Positions 23,148 to 34,765 of a stretch of DNA of 64,000 nt are shown here, piece by piece. The notes below the pieces were generated by a model, which was not told the origin of the DNA, did no database searches, and saw nothing but the letters and a program-made list of their open reading frames with translations. The number at the start of each line of letters is the position of its first letter. The first letter of the stretch is position 1. The DNA is from Acestrorhynchus altus (Eukaryota; Chordata; Actinopteri; Characiformes; Acestrorhynchidae), in NCBI GenBank assembly GCA_034509495.1, contig CM067508.1, positions 18,819,421-18,883,420 of the forward strand, read 5' to 3'. A program made the translations under genes and the position numbers.

Positions 23148-23149
23148 CG

Positions 23150-23191
<42 letters not shown>
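23148..23191. repeat. (GTT)n microsatellite
   Basis: About 14 GTT units right after the LINE fragment. Confidence 0.9.
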
Positions 23192-23192
<1 letters not shown>

Positions 23193-23469
23193 GTTGCTAT
23201 CCCCAGTTTATGTCACTGTATTGGTCTGTTTCAAATTGACCGTAACCAGCGATCAGAGGAAGTGCCATAAGTGCTATGCTCCATGAGGATTGGCTCCACA
23301 AGCAACGACCACAGTGGGAGAGGTAAAGTGTACTGGAGGGCAGTTAATGGGAGGTCTGGGCTGAAGGACATTTCAGATGTGTTGCAGTTCCTGAACTACA
23401 TGTGCAGGACTGTCCAGCCCAGCCCCCAGGTCTCAGCAGCTTCAGTGTGGCCAACTAGGTTGCCTTAGT

Positions 23470-24260
23470 GTCAGGTGCTGCATTCAGTATGACAAGGCAA
23501 GCATGTGACATCATAGAACTTCCCGCAGCTGCACCGGCCCAGAGGGCAGAGCTTTGCATTGGCGCTGCAGTCCAGAGGAAGGCATTTCCTGACTGTGGTC
23601 TGTCCAAGTGAGGGGAGTTTCCCATCAACGTCCCAGCCGAGAGGGTGGAGCTTCCCATCAATGTTCTGGCCCATGGCGTGGAGGTTCCCATCACCATCCT
23701 GGCCCAGGGGGCAGAGCTTCCTGCTGGTGTACTAGAAGCAGAGCCTACAGCCAGTGTCCTAGAGGCGGAGCCTACAGCCTGTGTCATAGAGGCAGCACCA
23801 GCCGCCTGTGTTCCTGTCCAGAGGGTGAATTCTGCCGCCAGTGTCCAGAGGGCGAAGTCTGCCGCCAGTGTCCAGAGGGCGAAGTCTGCCACCAGTGTCC
23901 AGAGGGCAGAGTCTGCCATCCGTGTTTCCATGTCCACGGCCCAGTCCACGTCTTCCAGGAGGTTGACTCAAGGTCAGTTTCGACTTATACCCAGACTCTA
24001 TATACCTCAGCCCATGTGGGTACCCTTGTCCTCACCCTTGTCACTATCCAAATCTGTTCTTGTACCTGTGTCTGTTCCTGTTTTAGTATCTGTGCCTGTT
24101 CCTGTCCCTGTTCCAATATTTGGTTTAGTCGACCCAGTCCCTGTTACTGTTTGTGTCTGTCCCGGTCAGAGTATTTGTTCCCATCCCAGTACCCAGTCCT
24201 GTTGTATCTTATGTTCTCTGTGTTCTTAGACTATGTTCTGCGTCCTTAGTCATAGTTGTT
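23470..24260 (+). repeat. minisatellite-like block open in several frames
   Basis: Contains about four tandem units of a 27-base repeat (CCAGAGGGCGAAGTCTGCCG...) at 23817-23930 and a CCTGTTCCTGTCCC-type repeat at about 24050-24150. Because the unit is a multiple of three, two plus-strand frames (up to 213 aa) and one minus-strand frame (164 aa) stay open. No start context, splice sites or known domain. It may derive from an old retroelement; function not assigned. Confidence 0.4.
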
Positions 24261-24399
24261 ATTGTGTTGCTGTCTCCAGTTTATGTCAGTGTATTTGTAT
24301 GTTTCCTTGCATTTGTTTTCCTATTATTAAATCCTCAAACCTGCTAGTACTTCGCTTCCCCTCTCATCTGTTCAGAACACTGACAGGTCTATTGATTCA

Positions 24400-24760
24400 A
24401 AATTATTGACAGCATGTACAGAGCCTACAGGGTTCAAACCAAAAAGTTGGACTCATAGGTCTGGACTCCCACAGCCGGTCTCCATTGTGGAGGGGGTTTG
24501 GACCTATAAGTACCTCAAACTGCAGCTGGATGGCAAGCTAGACTGGTCAGAGTGCATTGACATATATCTTTCTGTATATTTTATTTGTACTCATCAGGTG
24601 TTTGATCAGATTAGAAGTGTTGCCAAGGCCAGCTTTTTATTTCATGCAACAAATACTGTATACTCTGGCATGTTGCATTATGTCCTATGCCATACTGAGA
24701 GACACTACTTCTGTATGTGTAAATCAATAAATATTGCCCGTATTAGTCAAAATGTTTAAT
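24400..24760 (+). mobile_element. Rex1-like LINE fragment, sense
   Basis: Encodes GVWTYKYLKLQLDGKLDWSE, matching the usual 'YKYLGVHLDNKLDW' region near the C-terminus of fish LINE reverse transcriptases. Start shared with 29500-29590. Confidence 0.6.
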
Positions 24761-24924
24761 CATTTATTTTTCCTGCTATTCTTTATCTTTGTCTTTATCT
24801 TCCTTCCCAAAGGCACTGCAATCCAAACCTCCTTTTGGGTGCAAATTTTTTTAATGGTAAGGGCATCTTGGTAGAATTTTGGAGTAGCTGTCTAGGTTTT
24901 AAGCAAAACTATATTGTTGCTGTC

Positions 24925-25065
24925 CAACAAAAAATATGTATATCCAAAATGGTGACTTAACAGAAGGCTAAAATAGTCTTACCTTTGAATGGAAGTAAAT
25001 GTAAAATAAAAGTAATTAAAAAGTAGTTTTAGAGCATTTCTATTGGTTCAAACCATGTAGAAACT
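24925..25065 (-). repeat. dispersed ~100-bp repeat, antisense copy
   Basis: Contains AATGGTGACTTAACAG, GAATGGAAGTAAATG and TTTTAGAGCATTTCTATTGG. Confidence 0.55.
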
Positions 25066-26355
25066 GCAAAGGACAAAACATTTACCCATCCACACCCAGT
25101 TATTCACAGAAGTGAATTCATAGTCTAGGGTGAGCACACATGCCCAGAGCAGTGGGCAGCCCTATCCATGGCCCCCAGGGAGCAGCTGGGAGTTAAATGC
25201 CTTTCTCAAGGGCACTTCAGTCATGCCCTGCCAGTTCAGGGATTCCAACTGGCAACCTTCCAGTCACAAGGCTCCTTCCCTAACCACCAGGCCACAACTC
25301 CCCTGGGTTTCACTGGACAGCAGCAATATAAAAGAATGTGACTGCATTCCATTAAAGACCGAATTTAAGGTTAGTCTGGATATTGTAGAACTAGCATATC
25401 ACTAACTTACTGAAACAGATTGTGCTATATTATGATAGTCTATGTGGGAATCCGAGCTGCAATGGAAAAGGACAGCTAGATTAATGAGAATGGATAGCAG
25501 ATTGGTAGGAAGAAGTCAGAGATGAATGAAAGGCCTGTATAGGGACATAACTCTAAAAAGGCATTGAAGGATTTTGAAGGATACATGACAGTCTTTGAAC
25601 AGTTTGACCAGCAGTCAGGCCAACAGTATGGCACAGCAGGAGCTACCAGAAATATTTATAGATTATTTTCACAAAACACTTATTGACCATTACTTGTTTT
25701 ATTCTGATGAAGTGTGTTTTATGTTTTATGGGAGCTAATGTTTACCACTCACGTTGCAGAGCTTCTACATTAAGTGGCCTTGAATCACATGACCTCTGAC
25801 CAGTGCTCGTACTTTTCGATTAAGGCTCACTAATCCCTCTGAGATCCTGTTTTCCATGCTCTTCTGTTTCAGACAGGTTGACCTCCTCACATGCTTGCAC
25901 CCAAAGTGTCAGAGAAAATGATCTGAACAGACATAAGAAGGGATAAGTGCAAGTACTTGCAGAGGTTTAATGACTTAAAACCAAATAACACAGATACACG
26001 ATAACTAAACAACCAGGTAACAAGATAAAAGGACAACTCACACCGACTGACTGACACGAAGGATCATATACAAGAGGAACATCCACCACAGCTGGGACAT
26101 GATTAAGAAGGGACAGGAGTACATATCACACAGCTGGGAATAGGCAGAGACAAGACCAAAACAAGACATATGCTAAGAAACACATGGGCACTAAACAACA
26201 TGGATAAGGTATGTGACAAAAACACACTCAACAACACTCAAATTTAGGCTTACACCAGCATAGGTGGTGTACAATCCTACATTTCCATTTGTATTATTTT
26301 TCATCTGAATCTGACAGTTGCTCTTTACAGCAGAATTTTATGGCGAATGCACCAA

Positions 26356-26596
26356 AAGGGTACTCCGGTTTCCCCCACAGTCCAAAGACATGTGCTGTAG
26401 GTGAATTGGTGACTCTGAAGTGGCCCTTACTGTGTGAATGTGTGAATGTGTGAGTGTGTGTGAGCCCTATGATGGAGTAACTCCCTGTCTAGGGTTGTTT
26501 CCTGCCCTTGTGCTCAGAGTTGCTGGCTGGGCACCAGCTCCCCCGTGACCCTATTCAGGAATAAGTGGTATAGAAAATGGATGGATGGATGGATGT
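26356..26596 (+). repeat. dispersed repeat with (ATGG)n tail
   Basis: Starts GGGTACTCCGGTTTCCCCCA and ends GAAAATGGATGGATGGATGG, a very common fish repeat 3' end. Present in copy B but absent from copy A of the segmental duplication, so it inserted after the duplication. Confidence 0.6.
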
Positions 26597-27270
26597 GTCA
26601 ATAGAAATCTTCTAAAATTACTTGGAATAAAATCTTTACATTGACTTCCAATTTTTCCTTCTCTTGGGAAGTTGCTGTTTTGAGATTGAGCTTCAGATTT
26701 TGGCCCTCGGTTTTGTTCCTGTTTGAACTGCAGAGGAACTTGTGACTTGTTTTAGGCCAAAACAAACAAACAAACAAACAAATAAACAAACAAACAAACA
26801 AAGAAAAAACAGGATAATGTCATGTTTCAAGAGATCTATATCTCACCTTTGCTGGAATGAAAGCAAACTTACATCTTAGGTCAATAAGGGCTGTTCAGAC
26901 AGACAAAAATAAAACCATATCAGATTAAAATCCAATAAAAAAGAGACACACACACAAAAAAAATCATCACAACAAACAAAAACACAAATGCACACAAACA
27001 TGTGGCCCAAAAATTACAGGTCAAGACAATAATACATCAATATTAAAACACTAGATTCTTTTCTAGACATGAAAGACCAAAAGATGGAGAAGATCAAGAG
27101 ATGCTATGTGGAGAGTTGGCGCAAAATCAGAAAGATGAGACAAAAGATATGATTTACCTGGTTCTCTCAAGCCTCACAATGCCCTTACATTCCACTCCGT
27201 CTTTGTGTCTTCAATCTACAGTCCCCAGGTCAGAAGTAAGACAGATGTGAACTTGATTGCTAGTTTGTTT

Positions 27271-27321
<51 letters not shown>

Positions 27322-27337
27322 TGTGTGTGTGTGTGTG

Positions 27338-27585
27338 TGTTCAGGCAGAGTCAAAGAACAGTCTGGATTAGTGAGTGCTAAAGCTTGTGGGGGCTCTGAG
27401 CCAAGAGGAGAAAACCAACGTCTGAGCCAGCAGAGTGGCCAATCAAATCAGAAATCCCCACAGCCTAACCAATTACACCACTTACCACCTTCGCCCAAAC
27501 CAGTCCAATCACAGCTCTTTCAGTCTCACTCTCTTGCATCAGGCCAGTCGCCTCCATACACACCAACCTCGAGAAATAAAATCAA
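27338..27585. promoter_or_regulatory. CCAAT-rich conserved island, copy B
   Basis: Second copy of the island, with the same three CCAAT boxes in the same spacing. Its plus-strand reading frame (SEPRGENQRLSQQSG, Pro/Gln-rich) is open in both copies, but no start, splice context or family was recognised, so a regulatory role seems likelier than coding. Confidence 0.4.
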
Positions 27586-27818
27586 TAGTGGGAACACAGT
27601 GAAGGTGGAAATGTGTTTAAGAACTGAGTTCTTCATTTGGGGCTGTTTGACATGGTAACATTTTGTTTTACATGTGTTCAGACAGTGTTTACAAGCTTTA
27701 AAGTAAAGATGTAATGATGGCCAGGGCTGAGCTTACATGGAATTCAAATATTCAATATTTATTTGCAGTACACACATAGTGATTAAGACTCACCAGACAG
27801 TACATACACACACTCACA

Positions 27819-27887
<69 letters not shown>

Positions 27888-29164
27888 ACACACACACAGT
27901 AATTAAAACAGAAGATTAAGCGTCTGGAATAGCCTCTTCTTTTCTATAAGATCAGCAGAAGATTCTTCAAAAACAGCTGCTAGTGCAAACAGCCAATCAA
28001 ACTTAGGCCTGTATTGTATGCATGTGTGTGTGTCTGTGTGTGTGTGTGTGTGCATACTTTTACAGTATGTTTTACTCTACATACAGGAAGGAGTTGCAGG
28101 AAGGAATTGAATTCAACTAAATGTGAATGTAATGAGATATATATATATATATATATATACACTGATTACAGTATTAGAGTGAAAGGATTCATATCACAGA
28201 GCTGTTAATGTCTCTTGTATCACTACTAAGAATGACTGACAGTTGTATGCAATGGCTCCCCAGATCATCACACCAGCCGTTGGGGCAGTCTGTCACTCCA
28301 TGGCAAAGACAGGATTAAAAGTCTGAGTTTTGCAGCAATCCCACACTGCATTATTTTTTCTTCAATGATTGTACAATTATCTTAGTATGTTACTGTAAGA
28401 TTTACAGTCCTTTTGTTTTTTTTAATAAATTGTCCTTAAATGTTGGGTGCTTAAAACAACACATTATTTTAATAAAAATTAGTTTTGTATATAAATATCC
28501 AGTTGGACCTACATAAACTTTAATTCATAAAGCATGTTCATGTTTTTCTTGAGCAAACCTAGTAAAGTGTACTATGTTCACCTAATTTCCCTTCTTTGCT
28601 GCTCTTGTACAACGTAGTTCTATATAGAACTATATTGTCTACTGCTGTCTACTATATTGTCTACTAGCTAAGGATATTGTAAGTGAACAGCAAAGCACTT
28701 TTGTAAGTCGTTCAGTATAAGGGTGTCTGTTAAATGTCATAAATGTAAATGTAAATGTAAATATTTAATTCCCTGCTCAGTGTTTGGCTCATTGAAACTC
28801 TTTAGTAAGAATGGATGACAATGTAGTGTTTTGATACCAGACCAAAATCAGATCTATATCTATAGTATTCCTATTAGACAATAAATGATATGTTTGATTT
28901 ATTATATGCTCATCTCCACTCTACTAAATCTCCTTATCTTACAGCAGAGGCCACTAGAGAGCTTTAGTCATTATGGGCTAGAAAACACATGTTAAACTAC
29001 AATGTAAGAGACAAACTTAGAAACAGAAACTGCTCTGTAATCACATTGGAGCTGTAACGGTCTGATATGTTGGAGTACAATAAATGCAGGAAAACGGATC
29101 AAGCAAATTACACCCGCATCCCTGCTGTCAGACAAGAGGTTGTGTGTTCTGTTAGAGATACACC

Positions 29165-29400
29165 AATCAGCCATAACATTAAAACTACAACTGTGATGTT
29201 TTAGACAACTGGGTCAGAACACCTGAGAAACATCCAGGAGGTCGTATGGGGTGCTCCTGGTATGCAGTGGTCAGTACCTTCCAACACTGCATCAAGGAAG
29301 GACAACCAGGGGCCATGGACACCCAAGGCTCACTGATGCTCATGGAGGTCATGCCTCCCAAGTTACAGTATATCGTCACTGTTTGGTGAAAGACATGTGT
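29165..29400. repeat. dispersed repeat (CAATCAGCCATAACATTAAA family)
   Basis: Starts CACCAATCAGCCATAACATT. Related pieces lie at 17405-18325 and 48995-49260, and as part of the repeated intron in the VWC array (52990, 54631, 55590). Confidence 0.5.
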
Positions 29401-29489
29401 CTCCAAAATGGCAACTTTACAGGAAAAATGAATTGAATATAAGTGATTAAGAGATAACTTTACTAATTTAGAGCATTTCTATTGGTCTA

Positions 29490-29960
29490 TAGATTCTAAA
29501 TTATTTACAACATATACAGAGCAGCTGCAGGGTTCAAACCAAAAATGTGGACTTATAGTTCTGGACCTCCACAGCCGGTCTCCATTGTGTAGGGGACCTA
29601 TAATTCTTATTATAGACTTAAAAACTCTTTTGTCCCGCACACCATCAGACTCTACGAGTAGGAACCAGTAACTTCTTACTCACAACCTGACCACCACAAC
29701 ACAACTGGACTTTGTGCAATAAACAGTTTAAAAGTGCAGTAATAGTGTGCAGTATCCCCTCCTACAGGACTCTTTTTTGTGCAGTATTTATCTATATTGT
29801 ATATTGTAATATAGTCTCTATGTTATATATTCTTTATATTTATATAGTGTTTTTTCTTTATTATTCTATCTTTCTACTCTTTTCTGTACTGTACTGATGC
29901 TGCTGCTGGAACCATCCCAAGAGATTAATAAAGTTCTATCTAATCTAATCTAAGTACTCG
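29490..29960 (+). mobile_element. Rex1-like LINE 3' end, sense
   Basis: RT-terminal text (CTCTTTTGTCCCGCACACCA, TCAGACTCTACGAGTAGG) is followed by an AT-rich 3' UTR and a short-repeat tail CTAATCTAATCTAA. Same family as 22740-23140. Confidence 0.65.
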
Positions 29961-30029
29961 GACTGCAGCTGTATTTGCTTAACATTATTAAGACCTGCAG
30001 AGAGCTTCTGGCTGAAAGAGGGCGTGTCT

Positions 30030-30599
30030 GGTGTTTGTAGTGGTGTGTGACCTATAACCCTCTGTTTATCTCAGGGTCTGCAGCCCATTTCCTGACCTTT
30101 GCCCTGCAGGGGTCTACTGCTGAGTCACTTCACCCCTTTTCATTCAGGACCAGAACATACAAGCAGAACTCACAGCTGGGACGCGTTACTGAAACCCTAC
30201 CCGTTTTCAAGCAGGCCCCGCCCAGCGCCGCGGGATTGGTTAAGGCTGCCCCTCTATTTGCATCTGATTAAGAAGTAATGAGGTAGAAGGCACGTGATTG
30301 GTAGAGCGTCCAGTCAGTCATATTGCAGGCGGACACTTCGAGCCTATCCTTTTACCGTGGGCGGGGCTTATTCAAGTATGGGTGGGAAAACCAGATGTTC
30401 TGCTGCCAGATGGTTCTTGTTTCTTGGGCGCGTAAGTTCCAGTCAGAAGAAGAGCAGGAGAGCCAGACTGACTCATTGGCGTCGCTCTGGACTGACCTTG
30501 GTATTGAAGTATTGCATGCTCACACTGCAGCTTCATGTTTTCAGGGAATATAGGAAAACCTCTTTGTTCTGATTTAGTTTGCAGTCAGAAAGGTGCAGG
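30030..30599 (+). promoter_or_regulatory. promoter and 5' UTR of the TSPN-tyrosinase/kcp gene
   Basis: A GC-richer, repeat-free stretch directly upstream of the signal-peptide ATG at 30600. Visible elements: GC box CCCCGCCC (30216-30223), reverse CCAAT boxes ATTGG (30235 and 30297), an octamer ATTTGCAT (30256-30263), an E-box CACGTG (30291-30296) and a second GC box GGGCGGGGC (30359-30367). No clear TATA box. The combination is a reasonable CpG-type vertebrate promoter; the transcription start is not placed. Confidence 0.55.
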
Positions 30600-30696
30600 A
30601 TGGAGCTCAGGTCGGCTCTCCTCTTTACTCTGCTGACTCTGTGCTGGTCATTGCAAGCTCAGGTCGACCCTCAGCTTCAGGACAATGATGAGAACG
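30600..30696 (+). CDS. exon 1: signal peptide
   Basis: ATG at 30600 opens MELRSALLFTLLTLCWSLQA, a clear signal peptide, followed by an acidic stretch (DPQLQDNDEN). Exits phase 1 at ACG/GTGAGC. The downstream intron (5.6 kb) begins almost at once with the ACT trinucleotide tract. Confidence 0.85.
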
Positions 30697-33600
30697 GTGA
30701 GCTCACTACTGATAGATACTACAACAGTAACAGATACTAGTGTTACTACTACTGTTACTACTACTGTAATGATCACTACTACTGTTACTACTACCGCAAT
30801 GATCACTACTACTGTTACTACTAAAGATACTACCACTAATACTACTACTGCAATGATCACTACTACTGTAATGATCACTTCTACTGTTACTATTACAGAT
30901 ACTACTACTATGACCACTACTACTGTTGCTACTAAGATTGCACCACCGTACTACTACTGCAGCCCAGTCACTACACTGTGACAGTCACTACTACTGTTAC
31001 TATGCAGATACCACTGCTGTAATGATACTACTACTGTTCTACTAAAGATACACCACTAATACTACTACTGTAAGCCAGTCACTGCTGCAATAAGTCACTT
31101 CTACTGTTACTATTGCAGATACTACTTTATAACCATTGACCACTACTACTGTTACTACTAAAGAATACTACCACTAATACCTACTACTGTAATGATCACT
31201 GCTGGTTTGCTACTACGGAATACTACTACTGTAGTCACTACTGCTGTTGCTACTACTGTAGCAGTCTCTACTACTGTACCTGCTGCAATGGTCCCTACTA
31301 CTGTGCCACTGCAGATACTACTACTGTAATGATCCCACTACTGCTGTTGCTGCTACAGATACTGCTGTGACAGTCACTGCTACAGTTACTGCTACAGATA
31401 CTACTACTGTAATGATCACTACTACTGTTACTACTACTGTAATGATCTCTACTACTGTTACACTACTGTAATGATCCCTACTACTGTTACTGCTACAGAT
31501 ACTACTACTGTAATGATCACTACTACTGGTACTGCTACAGATACTACTACTGTAATGATCCCTACTACAGATACTACCATGAATACTACTACTGTAATGA
31601 TCACTATTACTGTTACTTCTACAGATGCTACTACTGTAATGATCAGTACTACTGTTACTACTACAAATACTACTACTGTAATGATCATTACTACTGTAAC
31701 TACTACAAATACTACCACTAATACTACTTCTACTGTAATAATCACTACTGTTATTGTTACAACTGATAATACTACTGTTACTCCTACAAATACCACTAAT
31801 ACTACTACTGTAATGATCACTACTGTTGTTACTACCACTAATACTACTACTGTAATTATCACCACTGCTATTATTTTTACTACTGATAATACTATTTTCA
31901 CTACTTTAAATATCAGTAATACTACTACTTCTACTGTAATTATCACTATTACTATTACCACAAATACTTTTGTTTTTATTACTGATACTACTGCTGTTAA
32001 AACCCCTAATGCTGTCACTACTATTATTGTTACTACTACTCATAGTACTACTGTTACTATTACTACTACAAATACTTATTAACAATACTACTGTTATCAC
32101 TATTACTATTGTTACTGCTACTTATAAAACAACTGTTACTATTACTACTACAAATGCAGTTCTTTTTACTACTAATAGTACTGCTGTTATTTCCACTACT
32201 GATATCACTACTACTATTGTTACTACTATTCATAATACTACTGTTACTATTACCGCTACTGCTATCATTACTACTATTGTTACTAGTGCGCATAATACTA
32301 CTCTTCCTACAACCACTGTTATCATTACTACTGCTATCATTATTGCTATTGTTACTACTACTCATAATACTACGATTACTATTACTTTTATGAATACTGT
32401 TGTTACTACTAATATTACTGATGTTATTAACACTACTGCTATTACTACTACTATTATTGGTACTACTCCCAATGCTACTGTTACTATTATTATTACTACT
32501 ACTAAGAATACTATTGTTAATACTAATCACATACATAATTATAATCACTTACAAATACACAGATACACATATTTTCAATGATGTTAAGGTCAGGGGACTG
32601 TAAAGGCCACGGTAAAACCTTTAGTTTGTGCCTTTTGAGGTATGTTGTGGATTTTGAGGTGTGTTTAGGATCATTATTAATTTATAGAAGCCATATTCTT
32701 TTCAATTTCAGCTGTTTTACAGATGCTGTTTTGTTTAATTCCAGAATTCTGTTGGAATTTCATGGATTCCATTCTGACCCTCTACCCAAGAAATGTTCCA
32801 TGTGCTATTGATTATGACACAACCCCAAAGCATGATTGATCCACCCCCATGCTTATTGGTTGGAGAGGTGTTCTTTTCATGGAATTGTGTGCCCTTTTTC
32901 CAAACATACCTCATGACATATTTCCAAAATGCATCAGGTTTGCTTAGATGCTTTTTTTGCAAACTTCTGATGCTGACTTGTGTGGTGAGGGTGCTGGTGA
33001 GTTTTTCTTCTGATGACTCTTCCATGAAGATCATATTTGTGCAGGTGTCACTGAACAGTAAAACAATGTACCACAACTCCAGAGTCTGCTAAATGTTCCT
33101 GAAGGTCTTTTGCATTCAAGCAGGGGTTCTGATTTGATTTTCTAGTAATCCTACAAGCAGCTGTCTCTGAATTTCTTCTTGGTTTCCAGTCCATATCTTG
33201 ACCATTACTTGATCTCCGACCATTGACCTTCCTTCTTAATTTCAAACTGGAAATGGCAACCTGAAAACATCTTTGCTATCTTCTTAAAGCCTTTTCCTGT
33301 TCCATGGGCCTCATTAATTTTCATTGTCAGAGTGCTAGGCAGCTGAGCCCATGAGCCCAAGAACCCATGACTGCTGTTTTTGGGGCAAGGTTAGTGGTGT
33401 CTGGCTATTTATATACCTTTGAAATTTGCATTACCTGACCTTAAGGGTAGGGTAGGGCATTACCTCTCCTAGGGTTCTCATACTTTTGAAAGGTGCTCCT
33501 TTTGTTTATTTACTCGAAAATTGTACAAAACCAAAATAATTTAACTTTAATCGTGAGAATGGGCCTGCAGACCCCTAGAGAGTCCCACAGACTGAGTTGG

Positions 33601-33752
33601 GTTAACAGTGCTAAGAGTTTATCACTGCATCTTATTGTTACACTTACATCCTGTCTGTCTCTCTCTCTCAGAAAATTGGATTCTTAGACTTCTACCTATC
33701 TGAGATTATCTGTGTGTAGACCCACAGACAGGCATTCCAGCGCATGTTGTGA

Positions 33753-33819
<67 letters not shown>

Positions 33820-34704
33820 GAGTCATTTGTGTGCAGATGGAACAGAAACTCATTAACACTCACTTCTAATGAGGACCATTAAAGTTCTTCTTGCTGACTC
33901 ATCAACTCAGCCCTGCTCAGTCTCTTACACTCACTTACACTCTCTTAAACACTCTTATACTTACTTACACCTACACACTTTTATATACTCACTTACACAG
34001 TTACTTACACTCTTGCTTACACAATCTCCTACACTCTCACACTTACACTCACACTTGCTTACACACACTTTTACACTCTCTTACCCATATGCCTACACAC
34101 TCACATACACACTTGCTTACATGCTCTCTTACGCACTTGTACACTCTTGCTTACAGAATCTCTTACACACTGGCTTACACACTCATTTACACAATTTCTG
34201 ACACACTCTTACACGCTCTTACAAACCCTTTTACACTCTTACACTTGCTTACACATTCACTTTCACACTCTCTTACACTCCAACACTCGCACTCTTACAC
34301 ACTCATTTAAACTCTTACACACTCTTACTCATAATACTCTTACACTTGCTCACACATTCACTTGCACTCTCTTTTACACTTGCTTACACGCTGTAACACA
34401 TTCTTTTACACAATCTCTTACACACATTCTGTTACACACTCATACTTGTTTACACACTTGGCTGCATACTCTCTTGCACACACACTCTTACAGTTTCTTA
34501 CAGATTTTCTTACACTTATTCAAACACTCTTACACACTCATTTCACACACTCCATTACCATAGCCTTGTCCAGTCCTCCTTACCCTCCACTGCAGCCTCT
34601 GCAGTTTTATTTGTGGATTAAATATTGACATCAAACCAGTGACAGGATTACCACACTCTGTAATTGGTAAGTGTGAGAAACTGGGACAGCTGGCCTGAAG
34701 CAAT

Positions 34705-34765
<61 letters not shown>

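Larger units (their letters stand above)
25217..29010. repeat. segmental duplication, copy B (with later insertions)
   Basis: Direct-orientation counterpart of 18889-21890, offset by about 6.3-7.1 kb. It is longer because it has gained an insertion at about 25905-26225 and another ending in an ATGG-repeat tail at about 26356-26596. Confidence 0.85.

Noticed and set aside
31458..32603. Long Thr-, Val-, Leu- and Ser/Asn-rich open frames on both strands
   Set aside because: They are translations of the degenerate ACT trinucleotide tract; no start context, splice sites or domain.
33869..34628. Open frames of 110-139 aa rich in Leu, Thr, His and Tyr
   Set aside because: They arise from the CTTACAC minisatellite read in different frames.
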